This document shows positions 1-5,953 of a DNA stretch of 16,004 nucleotides, piece by piece. Position 1 is the stretch's first letter. Each line of letters opens with the position of its first letter. The translations under genes were made by a program, and so were the position numbers. The stretch spans positions 1 to 16,004 of the forward strand of contig JAPHUJ010000070.1 in NCBI GenBank assembly GCA_026193735.1, written 5' to 3'. The notes below the pieces were generated by a model. That model was not told the DNA's origin and made no database searches. It saw only the letters and a program-made list of their open reading frames with translations. This DNA is from Sulfurovum sp. GTDB taxonomy: Bacteria; Campylobacterota; Campylobacteria; Campylobacterales; Sulfurovaceae.

Positions 1-1277
1 ATAAACCTTTACAGGTTAATCCTATTAAACACTCACAACCTATGGGTGCAGCACTTGCTTTTATGGGAATTAAAAATTGTATGCCTCTTATGCATGCTTC
101 ACAAGGTTGTGCTTCGTATACTAAAGTCTTTTATACGCGTCATTTTAATGAACCAATTGCGATGTATAACACTTCAGTGACAGACATTACAGCTATTTTG
201 GATGGGGGTGATTATTCCATTCTAATGGCAATTGAAAATATTACCAAAAAAAACAAGAACCTAAAACCTGAGCTTATCGGTCTGCATACTACAGGACTGA
301 CTGAGACTAAAGGAGATGATGTACGAAGTGTAGGGATGCATATTGAAATTCCTTACTGCTATGTCAATACACCTGATTTTGAGGGAGGGTTGGAGAGTGG
401 TTGGGCATTGACAGCTAAAGCTCTTATAGAACAGCATACAGAAGAATCAAAGGAAATAAAACCTAATAAATTATTACTCTTGCCACATGTAAGTATGCAG
501 CCTATTGAAGTAGAAAAGATAAAAATTCTATGTGAAGGATTTGGGTTTGATACTTATGCTCTGCCTGACCTTTCAACCTCACTCGATGGCTATTTGAGTG
601 AAGGGCAAGGAAAGCTTGGTACAGGGGCTATCAGTATAGCAGATATACAAAAGTTGGGAGATACTGCTACTGTGGTGAGCATAGGTGCTTCTATGGATAT
701 AGCTGCCAAAGCACTATTGAAAAAGAACGAAAAAACAAGCCATTTACATTTTGATCATCTTATGGGGCTGGATATGAATGACAATTTTGTCGCAGCATTG
801 ATGAAAATAAGACAAATAGACCCAATACCATTACTCAAACGTTGGCGAGGACGATTACAAGATACGATGCTTGACAGCCATTTTCTTATCGGTTCATCAC
901 GATTTGTGGTGACTGGAGAGCCTGATATGTGTATCGGTATATGTGAACTTCTACAAAGTGTAGGAGGTACTATTGACGCAGTTATTTCTACGGTTTATAG
1001 TCCTGTATTGGAGAAGATCAAAGCGGGTACAGTCTTTGTGGGTGACCTCGAAGATGCAAAAGTTTACTTTGAAGATGCAGATCTGGTTATCAGCAATTTC
1101 CATACGGAACGATTATTGCATATGGATGAGCATAGCCATGCTGGACTTATGTTAAGAGGATTTCCAAACTATGAAGAGCTTGGAAATCAACTTAAAAATG
1201 ATCAACTTTATGAAGGAAGTACATATTTTCTTTTTGAAGCAGCAAATAAATTACGGGAGATTAAACATCATGGGTGA
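1..1277 (+). CDS. nifN: NifN, FeMo-cofactor scaffold subunit (5' end outside window)
   Basis: NifN pairs with NifE as the scaffold on which the FeMo-cofactor precursor from NifB is completed. The reading frame is open from base 3, and the residues before the first ATG at 42 (KPLQVNPIKHSQPMGAALAF) match the conserved NifN/NifK N-terminal block, so that ATG is internal and the gene starts upstream of the window. The Cys codon at 108-110, in the HASQGC block, matches the cluster-ligand cysteine of this family. The C-terminal ISNFHTERLLHM block is also typical of the nitrogenase component-1-like fold. The visible part is 424 residues; complete family members are usually about 430-460, so only a short piece is missing. 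The stop overlaps the nifX start by 8 bases, implying translational coupling. NifK is a less likely reading because nifX and the DUF269 gene follow directly. Confidence 0.93.
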   Translation, partial: KPLQVNPIKHSQPMGAALAFMGIKNCMPLMHASQGCASYTKVFYTRHFNEPIAMYNTSVTDITAILDGGDYSILMAIENITKKNKNLKPELIGLHTTGLTETKGDDVRSVGMHIEIPYCYVNTPDFEGGLESGWALTAKALIEQHTEESKEIKPNKLLLLPHVSMQPIEVEKIKILCEGFGFDTYALPDLSTSLDGYLSEGQGKLGTGAISIADIQKLGDTATVVSIGASMDIAAKALLKKNEKTSHLHFDHLMGLDMNDNFVAALMKIRQIDPIPLLKRWRGRLQDTMLDSHFLIGSSRFVVTGEPDMCIGICELLQSVGGTIDAVISTVYSPVLEKIKAGTVFVGDLEDAKVYFEDADLVISNFHTERLLHMDEHSHAGLMLRGFPNYEELGNQLKNDQLYEGSTYFLFEAANKLREIKHHG

Positions 1278-1725
1278 AATAAGCAAGATAACAGTAGAAG
1301 GCACAAGCAATCTGGCAAATAGTATGAGGGTTGCTTTTGCGACAAAGGATCTTGAGAGTATCAATGCGCACTTTGGCGGTGCAAAAGAGTTTGTCGTTTA
1401 CAAGGTTTCTAAAGAAGGATTTGAAGTCGATGGTGTCATCAAAACAGATACTTCTTCAATGGAAGGTGATGAAAAAACCGAATATAAAGTCAAAGCACTT
1501 CAAGGTATTAATATTATGTATTGTGAATCTATTGGTGGTACTGCAGCAGCCAAAGTGATCCGTGCAGGAATGAACCCGATGAAAGTACAGGAACCTCGTA
1601 AGATCGAAGATGTATTAAAAGAGTTAGTATCCATGCTAAATGATAATCCTCCACCATGGATCAAACAAATTATGAACATAGAGACAACGGAAGACCCTCG
1701 CTTAGCACGTTGGACAGCAGAATAA
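1270..1725 (+). CDS. nifX: NifX, FeMo-cofactor precursor carrier
   Basis: NifX binds NifB-co and the VK cluster and passes them between NifB and NifEN in the cytoplasm. The 151-residue product has the NifB/NifX/NafY fold: the first strand MRVAFATKD (19-27), the INAHFGGAKEFVVYKV block (31-46, with the family HFG motif) and GGTAAAKVIRAGMNPMKV (89-106). A short C-terminal extension contains NPPPW (126-130), also common in NifX. The frame is open further upstream to an ATG at 1171, but that would overlap nifN by over 100 bases. The ATG at 1270 has a purine-rich GGGAGA upstream and overlaps the nifN stop, so it is the better start. It lies in one operon with nifN and the DUF269 gene, the usual order nifN-nifX-DUF269. 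Confidence 0.93.
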   Translation: MGEISKITVEGTSNLANSMRVAFATKDLESINAHFGGAKEFVVYKVSKEGFEVDGVIKTDTSSMEGDEKTEYKVKALQGINIMYCESIGGTAAAKVIRAGMNPMKVQEPRKIEDVLKELVSMLNDNPPPWIKQIMNIETTEDPRLARWTAE

Positions 1726-1748
1726 TAAAAAAATCATAAAGGATACCT

Positions 1749-2204
1749 ATGAACGATACTACATTAGAACATAATTTATTTACACAAGAGTTGCTTCGTC
1801 AACTTAGAGCGACTGATCAGTTTGGTAACTGGTCTAAGATGAGTGATGAAGAGTTATTGACTAAAAAATTTGTTAAGACAAAAGAAGATTTGAAAAAAAT
1901 ACCTATTATTGCAGATATTGATGAAATGCTAATTGGTGAGATCAAGATGATATATAAAGCGATCGCCTTACAGTTTGAAAGAAAAACAGGTGAAATGTGT
2001 AATGTTGTTATGGAAATGAGCCATGAAGGTTTTGGAAGATGTATTGTGATCGCCGATAAAATAGTACTTGTAGATAAATACTTCAAAGATGCACATAGAT
2101 TTGGGTATAGAACGCTAGATAAACTGTATGAAGATGGTCAAAAGCATTTAGATAGAGCATTTTCTCTTTTTGAACAATACAAACCGTGTAAGGATAAAGC
2201 ATAA
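1749..2204 (+). CDS. NifX-associated nitrogen fixation protein (DUF269 family)
   Basis: This 151-residue cytoplasmic protein belongs to the DUF269 family that follows nifX in many diazotrophs; its biochemical role is not settled. Two blocks carry the identification: ELLRQLRATDQFGNW (14-28) and a conserved core at 90-120 with SHEGFGR, a hydrophobic strand, and VDKYFKDAHRFGY. Length and architecture match the family, with no extra domain. An AAAGGAT ribosome binding site precedes the ATG. The stop TAA shares one base with the ATG of nifF (TAATG), so the two are probably translationally coupled. The position directly after nifX is the conserved family context and supports a role in cofactor biosynthesis or transfer, which remains inference. 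Confidence 0.9.
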   Translation: MNDTTLEHNLFTQELLRQLRATDQFGNWSKMSDEELLTKKFVKTKEDLKKIPIIADIDEMLIGEIKMIYKAIALQFERKTGEMCNVVMEMSHEGFGRCIVIADKIVLVDKYFKDAHRFGYRTLDKLYEDGQKHLDRAFSLFEQYKPCKDKA

Positions 2205-2725
2205 TGGCAAATGTAGGTATTTTTGTAGGGAGCAGTAGTGGTATTACGCATGCTGCTGCAGAACAATTGGAAGAACTTTTTGATGGGGCAGAACTTATCA
2301 ATATGGAAGAAGATTATGATGACCTTGATCAGTTTGAATCGTTTGACATTTTGTTGATAGGGTCTTCTACCTGGGGTCAGGGTGATCCTCAGCGTGATTG
2401 GGTAGATCCACTCTATGAAATGGATAATGAAGAACCTGATTTCTCAGGTAAAAAAGTAGCTTTCTTTGGAGCGGGGGATCAAGATACCCATGGAGAGCAT
2501 TTTATATCTGCTTTGAAAAAAATGAAAGATATATTCAGCAGATTAGGTGCGGATACCAATTATGGGACCTGGCCTACAGAAGGATATAACTATACATTCT
2601 CTTTGGCAGAAGAAGAAGGAAAGTTTTGTGGTTTAGCAATAGATGATGTAAATCAGGCTGAGCTAACTGCTCAAAGGTTGACAACTTGGGCAGAGCAAGT
2701 AAAAAATGAGATGGCAATTCAATAG
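2204..2725 (+). CDS. nifF: Long-chain flavodoxin, probable NifF electron donor to nitrogenase
   Basis: Flavodoxins carry FMN and deliver low-potential electrons; the nif-linked form feeds dinitrogenase reductase (NifH). The 173-residue product starts with the FMN-phosphate loop FVGSSSGIT (7-15). It then has the tryptophan loop GSSTWGQGDPQRDW (53-66, W57 stacking on the flavin) and the GAGDQ loop (89-93) that holds the isoalloxazine ring. The segment between about 115 and 150, with YNYTFSLAEEEGKFCGLAID, is the insertion that marks long-chain flavodoxins. The phosphate loop has GSSSGIT where many flavodoxins have GTxTGNT, a modest variation. It begins one base inside the DUF269 stop. Location in a nif operon supports NifF over a housekeeping flavodoxin. 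Confidence 0.9.
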   Translation: MANVGIFVGSSSGITHAAAEQLEELFDGAELINMEEDYDDLDQFESFDILLIGSSTWGQGDPQRDWVDPLYEMDNEEPDFSGKKVAFFGAGDQDTHGEHFISALKKMKDIFSRLGADTNYGTWPTEGYNYTFSLAEEEGKFCGLAIDDVNQAELTAQRLTTWAEQVKNEMAIQ

Positions 2726-2726
2726 C

Positions 2727-2740
2727 GACAAAAATGTTGT
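2727..2740 (+). promoter_or_regulatory. Putative activator site upstream of nifW
   Basis: GACAAAAATGTTGT, containing the dyad ACA-AAAA-TGT (2728-2737), lies just after the nifF stop. It is nearly the same as two sites in the nifU/PII gap (GACATTTTTGTAGT and GACAATTTTGTTGT); the shared pattern is GACA-W4-TGT-W-GT. Its centre is 34.5 bases upstream of a GG at 2767-2768, the spacing seen at the clear sigma-54 promoters, but the expected -12 GC is replaced by AA at 2779-2780. Which protein binds it is unknown; NifA is the local candidate. Confidence 0.35.
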
Positions 2741-2821
2741 TATTTGTAATAAAAATTATTAATTTTGGTTCTTATCCCAAGAGTCATAAATGCATATTAA
2801 AAATAAATAAAAGGATGAATA

Positions 2822-3199
2822 ATGAGCGCACTTACAGAGTTTGAAGCATTAACAGATACGGAAGAGTATTTTGATTTTTTTGATCTCGACTATAATGAGC
2901 GTTTGGTCTATGTTAAACGTTTTCATATTTTAAAGCAATATGGTGAGATGATCAGTAAAGCTAAGGGACATGATCTGGGTAGTGAAGAAAAACTACTTGA
3001 TTATTATAAGTTTGCTTTGATCTCTGTCTACAAAAATTTTGAAAATGGCTATGCTCCTTCTGCTGCAGTGATATGGGATACCTTTGATAAACCAAGTGCT
3101 TGTAGTACATGTTCAACTTCTACAGAATGTAATGATGAAGAGGAGGTGAGTAATGGAATACACGCATGCACAAGCCAGCCAAATATCAGCTTCAACTAA
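2822..3199 (+). CDS. nifW: NifW, nitrogenase stabilizing/protective protein, with Cys-rich tail
   Basis: NifW associates with the MoFe protein and is implicated in its maturation and oxygen protection. Residues 8-90 align with the family: LTDTEEYFDFFDLDYN (10-25), the hallmark RFHILKQY (33-40), a helix with KFALISVYKNF (63-73) and VIWDTF (83-88), which corresponds to the VFKVF ending of other NifW proteins. Known members normally stop near there. This one continues for about 35 residues and carries Cys94, Cys97, Cys103 and Cys116, suggesting metal binding or a disulfide, which is inference. The start has an AAAGGATGAATA ribosome binding site. The last 47 bases overlap nifZ. A 96-base gap separates it from nifF and holds a candidate regulatory site, so nifW may head its own transcript. 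Confidence 0.87.
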   Translation: MSALTEFEALTDTEEYFDFFDLDYNERLVYVKRFHILKQYGEMISKAKGHDLGSEEKLLDYYKFALISVYKNFENGYAPSAAVIWDTFDKPSACSTCSTSTECNDEEEVSNGIHACTSQPNISFN

Positions 3200-3551
3200 A
3201 GATGAGATACTTCCTACTTTTTATTTAGGACAACGTGTAAGGATCACTAAACCTATTCGCAATGATGGTTCTAATCCTTTTCATGAACCTAATGCTGTAT
3301 TAGTGCCTCCTGGAGCAGAGGGTTATGTTGTACGTATAGGTGACTGGCTTCAAGTCATTCGTATTTATGAGATACATTTTATTGAAGAGGGTGATACGTA
3401 TGGATGCCGTGAAGCCGAACTTGTGGCTATTGATGATGTTGACGGCTATGATGAAGTACAAGAAGAGCTTGAATGGCTCAGAGAACACCGTGCACAAAAA
3501 GCTGCAAAAAAAGAAGCAGAGCAATCTCAAAATAAAGGAAGTAATGACTGA
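3153..3551 (+). CDS. nifZ: NifZ, MoFe-protein P-cluster maturation factor
   Basis: NifZ acts late in assembly of the second P-cluster half of the MoFe protein. The core spans residues 22-92 of 132: TFYLGQRVRITKPIRNDG (22-39, with the signature IRNDG), VPPGAEGYVVRIGDWLQ (51-67) and IYEIHFIEEGDTYGCREAEL (71-90). These match the NifZ pattern of a basic strand, a G-V-R-x-IG-x-LQ turn and a closing GCRExEL. The N-terminal 20 residues and a charged, Lys/Glu-rich C-terminal helix (about 103-132) are outside the core. Although the ATG at 3153 lies inside nifW, it is preceded by the strong ribosome binding site AGGAGGTGAG, which supports this start. The stop overlaps a possible 28-codon ORF (ATGACTGA). 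Confidence 0.9.
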   Translation: MEYTHAQASQISASTKDEILPTFYLGQRVRITKPIRNDGSNPFHEPNAVLVPPGAEGYVVRIGDWLQVIRIYEIHFIEEGDTYGCREAELVAIDDVDGYDEVQEELEWLREHRAQKAAKKEAEQSQNKGSND

Positions 3552-3630
3552 CTTTTGGGTATTGACGAAGGTTTTTGTACCTGCCACTGGTGTAAATACT
3601 GGAAAAATTAAGAAGGAGAATAAATGGTAA
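3544..3630 (+). CDS. Possible 28-residue small protein between nifZ and the ferredoxin gene
   Basis: A short frame reads MTDFWVLTKVFVPATGVNTG and eight further residues. Its ATG overlaps the nifZ stop in an ATGACTGA arrangement, with AAAGGAAG just upstream, and its TAA lies seven bases inside the following ferredoxin gene. That spacing is what a coupled operon gene would show, and it fills an otherwise empty gap of about 70 bases. I recognise no family; it has no cysteines and no clear membrane segment. It may equally be chance, since short frames are frequent in such gaps. Confidence 0.2.
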   Translation: MTDFWVLTKVFVPATGVNTGKIKKENKW

Positions 3631-4019
3631 ATATCATCTTTTGCGGATTTGGTGATGAAATGGATAAGCGTGTTCTTGCAAAACAAGGAGATGTTCTTTT
3701 ACGAGTAGCTATGAATAATGGTGTAACAATTCCTACTGAGTGTAAGGATGGGCTGTGTGGTAGCTGTGCAGTCAAGGTTGAAGAACTTGAATCAAGCCCT
3801 GATGTAAAGGGTTTTGAGAGTACAGTTGATCCTGACGCATGGGATAAAGACAAATACACTACCTATATGGAAGACAAAGAGTTGAATACTCTAGTTGAAA
3901 TGGGAGCTATTAGTAAAAAAGAGGCTGAAACAGCTCAGCAATATGCTCAGCAAACACCGATAAGACTTGCATGTCAATGCATCGTTAAAGGTTCAATGCT
4001 AGTTAAACCATTTGAGTAG
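3624..4019 (+). CDS. [2Fe-2S] protein resembling Shethna protein II (FeSII)
   Basis: This 131-residue plant-type [2Fe-2S] protein has ligands Cys40, Cys45, Cys48 (ECKDGLCGSC) and Cys117 (RLACQ). About 68 residues separate the third and fourth ligands, far more than the roughly 35 in the two other ferredoxins here. The surplus contains DKELNTLVEMGAISKKEAE (84-102), which resembles the helical insertion I recall in Azotobacter FeSII (a KERNVLKSVGKLPKSEEE-like stretch). The flanks also resemble it: N-terminal VNIIFCGFGDEMDKRV, ENGV/NNGV-IP-EC before the ligands, and RLACQ-IV after. FeSII binds nitrogenase under oxygen stress and shields it. The gene has a strong AAGGAG ribosome binding site and follows nifZ. 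The alternative is an ordinary nif electron-transfer ferredoxin; the insertion argues for the protective role. Confidence 0.75.
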   Translation: MVNIIFCGFGDEMDKRVLAKQGDVLLRVAMNNGVTIPTECKDGLCGSCAVKVEELESSPDVKGFESTVDPDAWDKDKYTTYMEDKELNTLVEMGAISKKEAETAQQYAQQTPIRLACQCIVKGSMLVKPFE

Positions 4020-4067
4020 TATGAAGAGCAACAAGTTACGAGAGCCGTCTGCTTAAGACGACTGCGT

Positions 4068-4090
4068 GAATTGGGATTTTATTCCAATTC
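4068..4090 (+). repeat. Hairpin between the two ferredoxin genes
   Basis: GAATTGGGA and TTCCAATTC form a nine-base-pair stem (one G-T wobble) around a five-base TTTTA loop. It sits 26 bases before the next ATG and is not followed by a T run in the transcript, so it looks more like an mRNA processing, stability or attenuation element than a full terminator. An imperfect CGTCT/AGACG pairing lies just upstream. Confidence 0.45.
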
Positions 4091-4116
4091 AAATTAGCAT
4101 AAAGAAGGAGAAGTAA

Positions 4117-4407
4117 ATGACAACAAGAGTAGAAATAGTAAATGACTTTTTAGCGATTAATGTTAAACCGGGAAAAACGATCCAGGATATTGTAGAGGCA
4201 TCAGGTTCAGCTCTACCATTTGGATGTCGTGATGGTGAGTGTGGAACATGTGTTGTAATGATTGAATCAGGAATGGAGTTTTTGAGTCCAATGACTGAAA
4301 AAGAGAAGATCGTTATGAAAACAGTTTCTGAAACCAGCCCTAAAGCACGTCTAGCATGTCAAATGAAAATTATAGAACCAAATGGACACATACGTATTAA
4401 ATATTAG
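4117..4407 (+). CDS. [2Fe-2S] ferredoxin, nif-associated
   Basis: A 96-residue soluble plant/bacterial-type ferredoxin. The cluster ligands are Cys37, Cys42 and Cys45 in FGCRDGECGTC and Cys81 in RLACQ, the compact spacing of this fold. It most closely resembles the third ferredoxin of this window at 15399-15698; both share FGCRxGxCxTC, a GMxxL turn after the cluster loop and RLxCQ before the last strand, so they are probably paralogs. A strong AAGGAG ribosome binding site lies 5 bases before the ATG. As last gene of the nifN...ferredoxin run, and followed by a hairpin, it probably donates electrons to nitrogenase or to cofactor assembly; the exact partner cannot be read from sequence. Confidence 0.88.
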   Translation: MTTRVEIVNDFLAINVKPGKTIQDIVEASGSALPFGCRDGECGTCVVMIESGMEFLSPMTEKEKIVMKTVSETSPKARLACQMKIIEPNGHIRIKY

Positions 4408-4421
4408 TCTATTTATATATC

Positions 4422-4442
4422 GTCTCCAGTATTACTGGAGAC
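4422..4442 (+). terminator. Hairpin after the nif/ferredoxin operon
   Basis: GTCTCCAGT and ACTGGAGAC form a perfect nine-base-pair stem with an ATT loop, 15 bases after the ferredoxin stop. The downstream tract (CTTCATT) is only weakly T-rich, so termination efficiency is uncertain, but the position at the end of the gene run fits a terminator. Confidence 0.65.
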
Positions 4443-4528
4443 CTTCATTAATGGTTTGAAGAGATATGCATTTAATATTTTTTCAAACTATTAAAAGTAG
4501 TTCCAAAGTTTTTACACAGTTGAAGATA

Positions 4529-4583
4529 GACAAAATTGGGATTAAAATGTTAGTATATGTAAAGTCTAGAATAAAAAATGCAT
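4529..4583 (+). promoter_or_regulatory. Degenerate sigma-54-like promoter with upstream site before rpoN
   Basis: CTAGAATAAAAAATGCAT at 4566-4583 keeps the GAA and the -12 TGCAT of the clear promoters in this window with the right spacing (10 bases between the -24 dinucleotide and GC), but has AG instead of the -24 GG. GACAAAATTGGGAT at 4529-4542 is a partial match to the putative activator motif, centred 33.5 bases upstream of the -24 dinucleotide. The loss of one -24 G makes function doubtful; a TAGAAT -10-like box overlaps the same bases and offers a sigma-70 reading. Confidence 0.25.
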
Positions 4584-4621
4584 ACTATATATAAAAAGAA
4601 CAATAGGAGAGATAGCAGAGA

Positions 4622-5890
4622 ATGAAGCAATCTTTTAATTTTAAGCAGAAACAGTTACCACGTCTTTCTATGCAAACATGGTTACCCCTTCTTCAATGTT
4701 CACTGTCTGATCTGGATAAACATATTCAAAACATAGCCAATGAAAATCCCTGTCTGGAAGTAAGTTCTGGATTTGAAGTTGCTGAGGGATCGTCAGCCAA
4801 TACACATCAAGCCTATCTTGAATATCAAAATCATGTTTCTAATGCTTCAAGTGATGAAATTGAATGGATGAGTATATCCACGAAGTCACTTTATGAAATA
4901 TTGGATGAACAAATCGTTGCACCACTTTTCCCGACACCTATTTCGCAAAAAATAGCACGACAGATCATTCTATATATCAATGATGAAGGATATTTTGAGG
5001 GAGATATTAACGAGGTTGGCCAGCAGTGTGGAGTTGATGAATATCAAGCTGAAGCAGTACGGCAGCGTTTTGCATATCTCATGCCTTATGGTGTAGGTGC
5101 AATGGATTATAAAGAATCATTTTTATTTCAGTTAAATGAATTTGATCTTGATGATGAATTGAGCATTCTTCTAAGTGCGATGATCGTACAATTTGAATCA
5201 CTTGAAAAGTTTTTACTTCATCCTCGTATGCATGATGCAAAAGAAGTTTTCAAACACTTAAAAAATCCTCCTGCCATAAAATATATGCCAAGTGAACCAG
5301 CTATTTTACCTGAACTTTTTGTTGTATTTGAGAAGGATGAGCTAACCATCCAGATGAATAATTCTTTTTATCCTGATTTAAAAGTGACACAGATCGATAA
5401 ATATGAGAATTTTGCAAAACAAAAGTTCAAAGAAGCACGTGAACTTGTCAAACTTTTAGATCTTCGTAAAAGTACACTTTACAACATCACCCTTGTGCTT
5501 ATTGAAAAACAATATAATTTTTTTATGGGAGGGGAACTTAACCCTTTGAAGCTGCAAGATGTAGCTGAAATACTTGGATTTAATGAGTCAACAGTATCTC
5601 GTGCAATTAGTGGTAAATATATGGAGACGGAGCATGGTATCTTTGCATTTAAGGATTTTTTCTCTAATTCGATCGGAGAGGTATCTACTTCAGAGATCAA
5701 ACACTTTCTGCAAAGACTGGTAGAGAGTGAAGATAAAGATAAACCCTATAGTGATAAGATTCTTCATGAAAAGATCGAAGAACGCTTTGGTGTGCAAATG
5801 GTACGTCGATCCATTGCAAAATATCGTCAGGAACTTGATATACCAGCTTTCAAAGAACGTCGGTTTTTATATCAGCTTGAGATGCTTTAA
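4622..5890 (+). CDS. rpoN: RNA polymerase sigma-54 factor RpoN
   Basis: RpoN directs RNA polymerase to -24/-12 promoters that need an AAA+ activator such as NifA. The 422-residue product has a glutamine/leucine-rich region I (1-47, QTWLPLLQCSLSDLDKHIQN with NENPCLEV at the end), an acidic linker and a core-binding middle. It also has the helix-turn-helix DVAEILGFNESTVSRAISGK (313-332) and the C-terminal RpoN box VRRSIAKYRQ (394-403; canonical ARRTVAKYRE), which reads the -24 element. Length is like other Campylobacterota RpoN proteins and shorter than the roughly 480 residues of enterics. A 179-base gap precedes it; only a weak AGGAG lies about 12 bases before the ATG. It is convergent with the GAF gene. 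It may be the only rpoN or a nif-dedicated second copy; the window cannot tell. Confidence 0.93.
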   Translation: MKQSFNFKQKQLPRLSMQTWLPLLQCSLSDLDKHIQNIANENPCLEVSSGFEVAEGSSANTHQAYLEYQNHVSNASSDEIEWMSISTKSLYEILDEQIVAPLFPTPISQKIARQIILYINDEGYFEGDINEVGQQCGVDEYQAEAVRQRFAYLMPYGVGAMDYKESFLFQLNEFDLDDELSILLSAMIVQFESLEKFLLHPRMHDAKEVFKHLKNPPAIKYMPSEPAILPELFVVFEKDELTIQMNNSFYPDLKVTQIDKYENFAKQKFKEARELVKLLDLRKSTLYNITLVLIEKQYNFFMGGELNPLKLQDVAEILGFNESTVSRAISGKYMETEHGIFAFKDFFSNSIGEVSTSEIKHFLQRLVESEDKDKPYSDKILHEKIEERFGVQMVRRSIAKYRQELDIPAFKERRFLYQLEML

Positions 5891-5925
5891 CTGTATATAC
5901 TTGCTAAATTAGTCTTAAATATAGC

Positions 5926-5953
5926 CGTGGTATTTTAATTATAAAATACCACG
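5926..5953. terminator. Bidirectional hairpin between rpoN and the GAF gene
   Basis: CGTGGTATTTTA and TAAAATACCACG form a perfect 12-base-pair stem with a four-base ATTA loop, between the convergent rpoN and GAF genes. The minus-strand stop codon (5935-5937) lies inside the stem. Because the lower stem is A/T-rich next to a GC-rich base, it can serve as a terminator for either strand. Confidence 0.75.

Noticed and set aside
42..44. ATG at 42 as the start of nifN
   Set aside because: Residues encoded before it (from base 3) match the conserved NifN block, so the true start is upstream of the window.
1171..1269. Upstream extension of nifX to an ATG at 1171
   Set aside because: It would overlap nifN by over 100 bases with residues unlike NifX; the ATG at 1270 has a ribosome binding site and the family N-terminus.
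2765..2782. A full sigma-54 promoter upstream of nifW
   Set aside because: The -24 GG is present but the -12 GC is replaced by AA at the required spacing; reported only as a partial signal.
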